Shown here in pieces: positions 1-6,443 of a stretch of 8,351 nucleotides of DNA. Under the pieces are notes generated by a model. It ran no database searches and was not told the origin of the DNA. It was given only the letters and a program-made list of their open reading frames with translations. Numbering within the stretch: the first letter of the stretch is position 1; every line of letters starts with the position of its first letter. The stretch comes from Microthrixaceae bacterium (GTDB taxonomy: Bacteria; Actinomycetota; Acidimicrobiia; Acidimicrobiales; Acidimicrobilacustridaceae), in the NCBI GenBank assembly GCA_023264915.1, contig JAHFUU010000081.1, forward strand, positions 1 to 8,351, read 5' to 3'. Position numbers and translations under genes: made by a program.

Positions 1-99
1 CACCAGGAGCACCAGCGCCCGGCGAACCGGCGGCGAGAACGCCAGGCACCGGCACGGCAGCAGCCGGAACTCTTGATCCGGGCAGCACTGAGCAGTTGA
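1..99 (+). CDS. C-terminal fragment of an unidentified upstream gene
   Basis: This frame is open from the window edge to a TGA at 97-99 and encodes 32 residues, rich in Arg and Gln and ending in LLIRAALSS. G or C fills the third position in 24 of 32 codons. In the frame of the downstream gene the same stretch scores only 17 of 31 and would give a Pro/Ala/Gly-rich string. The stop overlaps the TTG start of the next gene in a TTGA junction, the usual layout of translationally coupled genes. The fragment is too short to assign a family. The alternative is that the downstream protein has an N-terminal extension reaching out of the window, since its frame is also open to the edge. Confidence 0.4.
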   Translation, partial: HQEHQRPANRRRERQAPARQQPELLIRAALSS

Positions 100-746
100 T
101 CACACACCTCGACATCGGGATCTGGCACGATCCGGTGATCGACACCGTCGGCCACGACCCCAGGTCCGCGTACGTCGAGCACTTCTGGCTCGGGGTGCTC
201 GGCCCCTCCACCATCTTGATGTTCAGGAGGATGGCTCTGGCACTCGACACGAGCCCGGCGGGCTTCCGCCTCGACACGATCGACACGGCGGCCGCCCTGG
301 GCCTGGCCGCGCGCGATCGCCGCGACAGGAGCCAGTCCCCCGTCCTGCGGGCCCTCAGGCGGAGCTGCACCTTCGGGCTCGCGCGGCAGGTCGCCGAGGA
401 CGGGTTCCTCATCAGGACGAGGTTCCCGCCCCTGACCAGGCGGCAGCTCGATCACCTGCCCCGGTCGGTCCAGCGCGAGCACAAGCAGTGGGTCGAGCGC
501 GACGCTCGCCGAGAGGTGCAGACCGAGGCACGCGAGCGTGCCCGGCGACTCGCGCTGTCCCTCGTCGAGCTGGGCGAGTCCTACGACGGCACCGAGCGCC
601 AGCTTCATCGCTGGAAGTTCCATCCCGCAGTCGCGCACGATGCCGTTCGGTGGGCACACGGCGAGGGGCTGAAGCAGGCAGGTTCCGCCTCGACCTCACC
701 GAGCACGGCAGGCAACGGCCCACGTGCTGCCGGCCCCGCCGCGTGA
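96..746 (+). CDS. Conserved hypothetical protein of actinobacterial type
   Basis: This 216-residue protein has no function I can assign. I recognise its pattern from a conserved family of uncharacterised actinobacterial proteins. The N-terminus has IWHDPVIDTVGHDPRSAYVE (residues 9-28), then FWLGVLGPST (30-39) and SPAGFRLD (53-60). A basic helical middle follows (about 110-155), then a closing block TERQLHRWKFHPAVAHDAVR (166-185). Residues 191-216 are a Ser/Ala/Gly/Pro tail that looks disordered. There is no signal peptide or membrane segment, so it is probably cytosolic. TTG at 96 is the only in-frame start codon in the window. It has no clear Shine-Dalgarno sequence but overlaps the preceding stop, suggesting translational coupling. 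A partial gene starting outside the window cannot be excluded. A strong hairpin follows 9 bases after the stop. Confidence 0.82.
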   Translation: MITHLDIGIWHDPVIDTVGHDPRSAYVEHFWLGVLGPSTILMFRRMALALDTSPAGFRLDTIDTAAALGLAARDRRDRSQSPVLRALRRSCTFGLARQVAEDGFLIRTRFPPLTRRQLDHLPRSVQREHKQWVERDARREVQTEARERARRLALSLVELGESYDGTERQLHRWKFHPAVAHDAVRWAHGEGLKQAGSASTSPSTAGNGPRAAGPAA

Positions 747-755
747 GCGGCACCC

Positions 756-802
756 TGCCCGGAGGCGGGCCCCGTCAACGACGACGCAGCCCGCCTCCGG
801 CA
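756..802 (+). terminator. Long GC-rich hairpin after the first gene
   Basis: The arms 759-770 and 789-800 are perfectly complementary over 12 bp (CCGGAGGCGGGC with GCCCGCCTCCGG) around an 18-nt loop. After one unpaired C at 758, the TG at 756-757 can pair with the CA at 801-802. It begins 9 nt past the TGA at 744-746. No strong T-tract follows, which is common for terminators in GC-rich actinobacteria. I infer that it ends transcription of the upstream pair of genes. Confidence 0.7.
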
Positions 803-825
803 ATCACGCCTTGTCGGTGAGCACC

Positions 826-891
826 CGCCCCAAGAGATGAGCCGGCCACCGGCTCGAACCAGTCACAGGACTTGTCGGACCGGGGCGGAGC
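826..891. repeat. 66-bp intergenic repeat, copy 1
   Basis: This stretch matches 1072-1137 in direct orientation at 64 of 66 positions; the differences are at 872 and 874. Inside it lies a 17-base palindromic hairpin (839-855: GAGCCGG, loop CCA, CCGGCTC). The 3' end (878-884, GACCGGG) starts a second hairpin that closes at 891-897 with CCCGGTC. Size, internal palindrome and position between convergent genes resemble REP/BIME-type extragenic elements. Spread elsewhere in the genome cannot be judged from this window. Confidence 0.8.
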
Positions 892-897
892 CCGGTC
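878..897. repeat. 7-bp inverted repeat at the right edge of repeat copy 1
   Basis: GACCGGG (878-884) and CCCGGTC (891-897) are perfect complements around the 6-nt loop GCGGAG. CTT at 871-873 and AAG at 898-900 could add three outer pairs across a bulge. The equivalent place in copy 2 (1124-1141) can also fold, with GACCG and CGGTC, although the sequences have already diverged by an indel there. Confidence 0.6.
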
Positions 898-905
898 AAG
901 GGGTC

Positions 906-929
906 CTTGTCGGACAGCCGGGGCGGAGC
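906..929. repeat. Partial third copy of the repeat's right end
   Basis: CTTGTCGGACAG followed by CCGGGGCGGAGC matches the right end of copy 1 (871-891) apart from a 3-base insertion. A further CTTGTCGG word lies at 810-817. The shared CTTGTCGG and CCGGGGCGGAGC words suggest local duplication followed by divergence. Confidence 0.55.
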
Positions 930-942
930 GCCAACCTCTGGC

Positions 943-1010
943 CGAGGCAAGATCGAAGATGCCGGGGAGCAGCCCAACGTGTCACTCGGGCGCATCTTCG
1001 GGCTTGCCCG
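943..1010. repeat. Long interrupted hairpin in the gene-free stretch
   Basis: CGAAGATGC (954-962) is perfectly complementary to GCATCTTCG (992-1000), with a 29-nt interior. Outside it, GGCAAG (946-951) pairs with CTTGCC (1003-1008), separated from the inner stem by a 2x2 internal loop. CG (943-944) can pair with CG (1009-1010) across a bulged A at 945. In total about 17 pairs form. The structure shares bases 1008-1010 with the next hairpin. I see no open frame with coding character here, so it could be a structured RNA or a remnant of a mobile palindrome. Confidence 0.55.
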
Positions 1011-1049
1011 TGCGAACCGTGAGCGGCAGCGAGCGGTCCGTTCGCACGG
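1008..1049. repeat. 10-bp-stem inverted repeat
   Basis: CCGTGCGAAC (1008-1017) and GTTCGCACGG (1040-1049) are perfect complements. The 22-nt loop holds a small direct repeat, GAGCGG at 1021-1026 and again at 1031-1036. The left arm overlaps the outermost bases of the preceding hairpin, so the two folds compete for 1008-1010. Confidence 0.6.
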
Positions 1050-1071
1050 AACCAGGTGTGAGCGCCAGAGG

Positions 1072-1137
1072 CGCCCCAAGAGATGAGCCGGCCACCGGCT
1101 CGAACCAGTCACAGGACCTTTCGGACCGGGGCGGAGC
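1072..1137. repeat. 66-bp intergenic repeat, copy 2; possible pepA terminator
   Basis: This is the second copy of the 826-891 repeat, with 64 of 66 bases identical. It ends 2 bp from the pepA stop codon (TCA at 1140-1142 on the + strand). Read on the pepA strand, the internal hairpin at 1085-1101 (7-bp GC stem, 3-nt loop) is followed by ATCTCTT. That makes it a plausible terminator about 40 nt past the pepA stop. GACCG (1124-1128) and CGGTC (1137-1141) form a second small hairpin that runs into the stop codon. Confidence 0.75.
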
Positions 1138-1139
1138 GG

Positions 1140-2654
1140 TCAGCGGGCGGGCTTCTTGAAGGTGCGCATGAGCTCGACAAGGAGGCGGACGCCGTACCCG
1201 GTACCGCCCTTGACTACCTCACCGTCGATATCGGTGCTCCATGAGGTGCCCGCGATGTCCAGATGCGCCCAGGGGATGCCCGGCCCAACGAACTCGCCCA
1301 GGAAGAGCGCCGCTGTGATGGCACCTCCACTTGCCGACTTGCCGACGTTGCGCAGATCAGCCACATCAGAGTCGAGGTTCTTGCGGTAGTCGCCGGGAAG
1401 TGGCAATCCCCACAGACGCTCACCGGCTCGGCTCGCCGCCGCACTCACCATCTCGGCCCAAGAGCTGTTGTTGGAGAACAGGCCGGCGATCTTGGATCCG
1501 AGCGCGGTCTCGACAGCTCCGGTGAGGGTGGCCAGGTCGATGATCGCGTCCGGGAGGGCCTCTGTGGCGAGTGCGAGAGCGTCAGCGAGCAGGAGCCGGC
1601 CCTCCGCGTCGGTGTTGAGCACCTCGACCGTCTTGTCGTTGCGCATGCGCAACACGTCACCTGGCCGGGTCGCGCCCCCGCCGATCATGTTGTCGGTGAA
1701 GGGCAGGAACGCTCGCACCTCACAGCGGGGGCGCACCGAGCCGAGAACTGACATTGCACCGACGACTGCTGCCGCGCCCGCCATGTCTCCCTTCATGGCC
1801 ATCATCTGGTTGCTCGACTTGACCGAGAGCCCGCCTGAGTCAAAGGTGACGCCCTTTCCGACCAGGCCGAGGCGGCCGCGTGCTGGGCCCGCCGGCGCAT
1901 AGCGCAGCTGGACGAACACCGGGGGCTGGGTCGATCCGCGATTGACACCGATCAAGCCACCAAGGCGCTCCGCTTCGATCTGGTCCCTGTGCCAGATCGT
2001 GCACTCCAGACCGGCCTGCGCGGCTAGTGCTTCGATGCGCTCAGCTGCAACAGCCGGTGTGAGGTCAGAGCCGGGCTCGTTGACGAGGTCACGTGCAAGG
2101 GCGACTCCCTCCGCGATCCGGCTGCCGACGTCGAGGGTGCCCTGGACGCGCTTGCCGCCGAGTGACACCACGCAGACGCGCGCGATCCTGGACGGCTCGG
2201 GGTTCGACTTGTACAGGTCGTACTGGTAGGTCCCGAGCTGAAGGCCTTCTGCCAGCGCTTGGGCCATCGCGGGGCGAGCTGTCGTGTCCACCGCCGCGTC
2301 GAGCAGGCAGCAGGCCACGCCCTGGTGGCGGAACGCTGCTCGAGCGGCGACTGCTGCTGCCCGGCGCATCACGTTGGCGTCAACCGAGCTCGAGGGACCC
2401 AAGCCGATCAGGAACAGCACCGTGCCGTGCCGGCCCGGCATCACGGCGACCTGGTCGACCTTGCCCTCGAACCCCCGCGCTCGCAGGTACCGCCAGTCGG
2501 CTTCGGGTGGGAGGTCATCCTCGGCGTCGATGCCCGCGCTCGGGTTGCCGGGGTCCTGTGGCCCCGCAGCTCCGAGATGATCGCTGCAAGCGGGGATGAG
2601 CACCGCTGAGACGTCTGCGGGGATGTCTCTCACCAGTTCGAGGTCGATCGCCAT
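1140..2654 (-). CDS. pepA: Leucyl aminopeptidase (M17 family)
   Basis: This 504-residue cytosolic metallo-aminopeptidase removes N-terminal residues, typically Leu and other hydrophobics, from peptides; family members are homohexamers with two metal ions per subunit. Residues 1 to about 165 are the variable N-terminal domain and about 172-500 the catalytic domain. All active-site residues are present: metal ligands K267, D272, D290, D349 and E351, and catalytic K279 and R353. They lie in GKGVTFDSGGLSVK (266-279), MKGDMAGAA (287-295) and the M17 signature NTDAEGRL (347-354), with the same mutual spacing as in E. coli PepA. Length is normal for the family. The ATG at 2654 is preceded by GGAG at 2662-2665 with a 7-nt spacer. 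It is transcribed divergently from metH, and its 3' end abuts repeat copy 2. No frameshift or missing residue is seen. The DNA-binding roles known for E. coli PepA cannot be inferred here. Confidence 0.97.
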   Translation of the reverse strand: MAIDLELVRDIPADVSAVLIPACSDHLGAAGPQDPGNPSAGIDAEDDLPPEADWRYLRARGFEGKVDQVAVMPGRHGTVLFLIGLGPSSSVDANVMRRAAAVAARAAFRHQGVACCLLDAAVDTTARPAMAQALAEGLQLGTYQYDLYKSNPEPSRIARVCVVSLGGKRVQGTLDVGSRIAEGVALARDLVNEPGSDLTPAVAAERIEALAAQAGLECTIWHRDQIEAERLGGLIGVNRGSTQPPVFVQLRYAPAGPARGRLGLVGKGVTFDSGGLSVKSSNQMMAMKGDMAGAAAVVGAMSVLGSVRPRCEVRAFLPFTDNMIGGGATRPGDVLRMRNDKTVEVLNTDAEGRLLLADALALATEALPDAIIDLATLTGAVETALGSKIAGLFSNNSSWAEMVSAAASRAGERLWGLPLPGDYRKNLDSDVADLRNVGKSASGGAITAALFLGEFVGPGIPWAHLDIAGTSWSTDIDGEVVKGGTGYGVRLLVELMRTFKKPAR

Positions 2655-2702
2655 GCCGTCGCTCCAACGGTCGCACAGGTTGCACTCGCTACCTGACCCG
2701 TG

Positions 2703-2708
2703 ACACTA
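2703..2708 (-). promoter_or_regulatory. Weak candidate -10 element for pepA
   Basis: On the minus strand this reads TAGTGT, fitting the TANNNT pattern of actinobacterial -10 boxes, about 50 bases upstream of the pepA ATG. No recognisable -35 box stands at the right distance. Such hexamers arise often by chance, so this is only a pointer. Confidence 0.2.
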
Positions 2709-2746
2709 ACTGGCCTGCGTCCAGCCATCCGGAAGCAGCGGTGCTC

Positions 2747-2776
2747 AGGCGTCCAGAACGCCTCCAGACCCGGGTC
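2747..2776. other. Two small palindromes in the pepA-metH divergent region
   Basis: AGGCGT (2747-2752) pairs with ACGCCT (2758-2763) around a 5-nt loop. A few bases further lies the perfect 10-bp palindrome GACCCGGGTC (2767-2776), which could be an operator half-site pair. They lie between the two divergent starts. I see no cobalamin or SAM riboswitch consensus in 2655-2879. A regulatory role is inference only. Confidence 0.3.
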
Positions 2777-2865
2777 CGGATCGCCGGGGCATGAAGACCG
2801 CTTCGGGGTCAGCGGCGCGGCCCTCGTGGGAACCAGCGGCTTTCGGGTAACGGTTCGAGCGTCGG

Positions 2866-2871
2866 TAGGCT
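2866..2871 (+). promoter_or_regulatory. Candidate -10 box for a leaderless metH transcript
   Basis: TAGGCT fits TANNNT and ends 8 bases before the metH ATG at 2880. Transcription would therefore start at or within a couple of bases of the start codon. No convincing Shine-Dalgarno precedes this ATG, which fits leaderless translation, common in actinobacteria. No good -35 box is visible. Confidence 0.45.
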
Positions 2872-2879
2872 CGGAACCC

Positions 2880-5800
2880 ATGGGGCCACGACACGCCTAC
2901 CTGGACGCCGTCAAGGAGCGTGCGATCATCTTCGACGGCGCGTTCGGCACGGGGGTGCAGGAGAGGGACCTGGCCGCTGATGACTTCGGCGGCCCCGAGC
3001 TCGAGGGCTGCAACGAGATGCTGGTCCTCACGCGTCCCGATGTCATCGGCGAGCTGCACGCCGCCTACCTCGATGTCGGGGTCGACGCTATCGAGACGTG
3101 CACCTTCGGTGCCTTCGGAGTGCCGCTCGGCGAGTACCAAATCGCCGACAAGGCCTATGACATCAACCTACGGGCCGCCCAGATCGCCAGGGAGGTCGCG
3201 GCTGGATACTCCACGAGTGCCAGGCCCAGGTTCGTCGCGGGCTCGATGGGTCCGGGCACCAAGTTCGCCACACTCGGTCAGATCCGCTTCGCGGAGCTGC
3301 GCGACGACTACGAGATCCAGGCTAGGGGACTCATCGACGGTGGCTGCGACCTGTTGATCATCGAGACCCAGTTCGACCTGCTCGGCGCCAAGGCTGCGAT
3401 CATCGGCTCGCGTCGCGCCATGCGCTCTGCGGGACGGCAGCTCCCCATCCAGGTCCAGGTCACCATCGAGCTGACCGGCACGATGCTGCCGGGGACCGAG
3501 ATCGGTGCCGCCCTCGCCGCTCTCGACGCGATGAAGGTCGACTCGGTCGGCATCAACTGCGCAACCGGACCCGGCGAGATGGCAGAGCACCTGCTTTACC
3601 TGTCACAGCACTCCCGCATGCCGATCGCGTGCCTGCCCAACGCAGGGCTGCCTTCGGTCCTCGACGGCAAGATGCACTATGACCTCACGCCAGACCAGCT
3701 CGCTGAGCACCTTGCGCGCTTCGTCGGTGAGCTTGGCGTGCAGATCGTGGGCGGCTGCTGTGGCACGACTCCCGCCCATCTCCAGGCGGTGGTCGAGCGC
3801 TGCGCCGATCTCACACCCGCGGCCCGCTCGGTCGAGCACGAGCCGGGCGCGACCTCCATCTACTCCTTCCAGCCGTTCCACCAGGACACCTCGTTCCTGA
3901 TAATCGGTGAGCGAACCAACGCCAACGGCTCCAAGAAGTTCCGCGAAGCGATGCTCGACGCCGACTGGGACACGTGTGTGGCCATGGCCAAGGACCAGGT
4001 CAAAGAGGGCGCGCACGTGCTCGACGTCTGCGTCGACTATGTCGGGCGGGACGGCACCGCCGACATGGACCAGCTCGTCGGCCGCTACTGCACCCAGTCC
4101 GCCGTGCCGGTCGTGCTGGACTCCACCGAGCCCCCTGTGTTGGAAGCTGGCCTGGCTTGGCTGGGCGGGCGGGCCATCCTCAACTCGGCCAACCTCGAGG
4201 ACGGCGACGCAGAGGGCTCACGTTTTGACCGTGTCATGACCCTGGCGCGGGAGTACGGGGCGGCAGTCATCTGCCTGCTCATCGACGAGCAGGGCCAGGC
4301 GCGCGATCTCGAATGGAAGATGCGGGTCGCGCATCGCATCGCCGATCTGGCGACCAACCGCTACGGGCTCGAACCCTCCGACTTGCTCTTCGACGCGCTC
4401 ACCTTCCCGCTCTCGACCGGTGACGAGGCTCTCCGGGGAGACGCGATGGCCACGATCGAAGCCATCGGGCGCATCAAGTCAGAGATCCCAGGCGCTTGTA
4501 CGGTGCTCGGCCTTTCCAACGTGAGCTTCGGTCTCAAGCCCGCTGCCCGCCATGTCCTCAACAGCGTCTTCCTGCACGAATGCGTGCAAGCTGGCCTTGA
4601 CGCCGCGATAGTGCACGCTGCACGGATCCTGCCGCTGTCAAAGGTCCCCGAGAGCCAGCGCGAGGTCTGCCTCGACCTCATCCATGACCGCCGCGACCAG
4701 CAGACGGGATACGACCCGCTGGCAAAGCTCATCGATGTGTTCGCCGACGTCCAGGCGACGGCTGTCCAAAAGGAGGACCGCTCGGGTTGGCCGGTCACCA
4801 AGCGGCTCAGCCAGCGCATCATCGACGGGGACCGGGACGGGCTCGACGCTGACCTCGACGAGTGCCTCGAGTCGACCCCCGCGCTGGACATCATCAACGA
4901 CACGCTGCTGGCGGGCATGAAGGTCGTCGGCGAGCTGTTTGCCAGCGGCGAGATGCAGCTGCCGTTCGTCCTCCAGTCCGCAGAGACCATGAAGGCCGCC
5001 GTCTCTCACCTCGAGGGGCACATGGATCGCGAGGACACGGGCGGCAAGGGCAAGATCGTCCTGGCCACGGTCAAGGGCGACGTCCACGACATAGGCAAGA
5101 ACCTCGTCGACATCATCTTGACCAACAACGGCTACGAGGTGCACAACCTCGGGATCAAGGTGCCCGTCGCAGACATGATCCAGCGGGCCAGGGAGGTCTC
5201 TGCGGACGCCATCGGCATGAGCGGCCTGCTCGTCAAGAGCACTCTGATGATGCGAGACAACCTCGAGGTCCTGAACGACGCTGGCATCGGTCAGATACCG
5301 GTGCTGCTCGGTGGCGCAGCCCTGACCCGCTCCTATGTCGAACGTGACCTGCGAGGGGTCTACGAGGGACGGCTGTTCTACGGCAAGGATGCCTTTGAAG
5401 GCCTTGCGGTCATGGACCGCCTGGGGGAGATGCGCCGGACGGGTTCTGACGACCCCGCCTGGGGCCTTGAGCCTTCGGTGTCTCGGACACCAGCGCGCTC
5501 GGGCACGGGCCACACGGCACCTGGTCGGTCCCCCGGTACCTCGCAGCGCTCACCCGAGGTCGAGACCGACAACGTCGTGTTCAGGCCGCCGTTCCTCGGT
5601 AGCCGTGTGGTCAAGGGCATCGCACTGGACGAGATCGCGGGCTTCATCAACGAGACGGCGCTGTTCCGCAACCAGTGGCACTTCCGGCCAGCTGGCGGCG
5701 ACCCACCCGAGACTGACGCCGAGTTCAAGGAGCGCATCCGCCCCGTGCTGCGCGAGCAGCTCGCCGAGGCCAGGTCCTCTGGGATCCTCCTGCCCCAGGT

Positions 5801-6380
5801 CGTGTACGGGTACTTCGCCGTCAACAGCGAGGGAAACGACCTGATCGTCTACAAGGACGAGTCCCGCTCCGCGGAGTGGTTGCGGTTCGGGTTCCCGCGC
5901 CAGCAAGAGGCACCGTTTCTTTGCATCGCCGACTTCTTCCGGCCCACGAGCACCGGCGAGACCGACTACGCGGCCTTCCACATCGTCACGATGGGCGCGA
6001 GGGTCAGCGAGCGGGCCCGCGAGCTGTTCGAGTCCAACCACTACCAGGACTACTTGCTGGTTCACGGTCTGGGCGTCGAGATGGCCGAGGCTACAGCCGA
6101 GCTCTGGCATCACCGCATCCGGCAGGAGTGGGGGTTCACCCGCGAGGATGCGACCTCGCTGACCGGCCTCTTCCGCCAGCAGTACAGGGGCGGGCGCTAC
6201 TCGTGGGGCTACCCTGCCTGCCCCGACCTGGAGGACAACCTCAAGGTCGCCGAGCTCCTCGACGCCGGCCGCATCGGCATCGAGGTGAGCGAGGAGACCG
6301 GCTTCCAGTACCAGCCCGAGCAGACCACCTCGGCGATCATCTGCCACCATCCCAAGGCCAAGTACTTCGTCGCGCGCTGA
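2880..6380 (+). CDS. metH: Cobalamin-dependent methionine synthase
   Basis: This 1166-residue enzyme transfers methyl from 5-methyltetrahydrofolate through cobalamin to homocysteine, giving methionine and tetrahydrofolate (EC 2.1.1.13). All four modules are present. The homocysteine/zinc module (about 5-310) has FDGAFGTGVQ (18-27) and zinc ligands C227, C293 and C294 (INCATGP and GGCCGTTP). The pterin module (about 338-590) starts at IIGERTNANGSKKF. The cobalamin module has its helical cap at about 637-725 and a Rossmann part at about 723-845 with KGDVHDIGKN, where H736 is the axial cobalt ligand in DxHxxG. The SAM-binding reactivation module (about 900-1166) has RYSWGYPACPD (1106-1116). A Pro/Ser/Thr/Gly-rich linker (852-897) joins the last two modules. 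The frame stays open upstream to a GTG at 2700. I chose the ATG at 2880 because family homology begins just after it, the upstream residues are unlike MetH, and a -10-like box sits directly before it. It is divergent from pepA. Confidence 0.97.
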   Translation: MGPRHAYLDAVKERAIIFDGAFGTGVQERDLAADDFGGPELEGCNEMLVLTRPDVIGELHAAYLDVGVDAIETCTFGAFGVPLGEYQIADKAYDINLRAAQIAREVAAGYSTSARPRFVAGSMGPGTKFATLGQIRFAELRDDYEIQARGLIDGGCDLLIIETQFDLLGAKAAIIGSRRAMRSAGRQLPIQVQVTIELTGTMLPGTEIGAALAALDAMKVDSVGINCATGPGEMAEHLLYLSQHSRMPIACLPNAGLPSVLDGKMHYDLTPDQLAEHLARFVGELGVQIVGGCCGTTPAHLQAVVERCADLTPAARSVEHEPGATSIYSFQPFHQDTSFLIIGERTNANGSKKFREAMLDADWDTCVAMAKDQVKEGAHVLDVCVDYVGRDGTADMDQLVGRYCTQSAVPVVLDSTEPPVLEAGLAWLGGRAILNSANLEDGDAEGSRFDRVMTLAREYGAAVICLLIDEQGQARDLEWKMRVAHRIADLATNRYGLEPSDLLFDALTFPLSTGDEALRGDAMATIEAIGRIKSEIPGACTVLGLSNVSFGLKPAARHVLNSVFLHECVQAGLDAAIVHAARILPLSKVPESQREVCLDLIHDRRDQQTGYDPLAKLIDVFADVQATAVQKEDRSGWPVTKRLSQRIIDGDRDGLDADLDECLESTPALDIINDTLLAGMKVVGELFASGEMQLPFVLQSAETMKAAVSHLEGHMDREDTGGKGKIVLATVKGDVHDIGKNLVDIILTNNGYEVHNLGIKVPVADMIQRAREVSADAIGMSGLLVKSTLMMRDNLEVLNDAGIGQIPVLLGGAALTRSYVERDLRGVYEGRLFYGKDAFEGLAVMDRLGEMRRTGSDDPAWGLEPSVSRTPARSGTGHTAPGRSPGTSQRSPEVETDNVVFRPPFLGSRVVKGIALDEIAGFINETALFRNQWHFRPAGGDPPETDAEFKERIRPVLREQLAEARSSGILLPQVVYGYFAVNSEGNDLIVYKDESRSAEWLRFGFPRQQEAPFLCIADFFRPTSTGETDYAAFHIVTMGARVSERARELFESNHYQDYLLVHGLGVEMAEATAELWHHRIRQEWGFTREDATSLTGLFRQQYRGGRYSWGYPACPDLEDNLKVAELLDAGRIGIEVSEETGFQYQPEQTTSAIICHHPKAKYFVAR

Positions 6381-6443
6381 ACGGTGCGGCCCTCCGGGCA
6401 CTGCCGTTCTGCATTCTCCGCAGATCTGTACAAGAATGCCGCG

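Noticed and set aside
804..1112. Minus-strand open frame containing two copies of a WPAHLLGR-type peptide
   Set aside because: The peptide repeat simply reflects the 66-bp DNA repeats; the frame lacks coding character and covers several palindromes.
826..1137. Possible CRISPR array
   Set aside because: There are only two full copies, they are 66 bp long and about 180 bp apart, with no regular spacers and no cas genes.
2700..2879. In-frame 60-residue N-terminal extension of MetH from a GTG
   Set aside because: The residues do not resemble MetH, the homocysteine module begins right after the ATG at 2880, and the stretch is the divergent promoter region.
2655..2879. Cobalamin or SAM riboswitch ahead of metH
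   Set aside because: I found none of the conserved riboswitch core motifs, and the candidate -10 box leaves no leader RNA.
4638..5513. Open frame of 291 codons on the minus strand inside metH
   Set aside because: It lies opposite the cobalamin module of metH, whose + strand reading is unambiguous; the composition is that of an antisense shadow.
6384..6443. Upstream GTG start for the lipoprotein
   Set aside because: It would put 20 polar residues before the signal peptide and almost abut the metH stop; the ATG at 6444 gives a normal lipoprotein signal.
6381..6443. Terminator between metH and the lipoprotein gene
   Set aside because: Only short, mutually exclusive stems such as GCCC-TCC-GGGC are present, with no T-tract; too weak to call.
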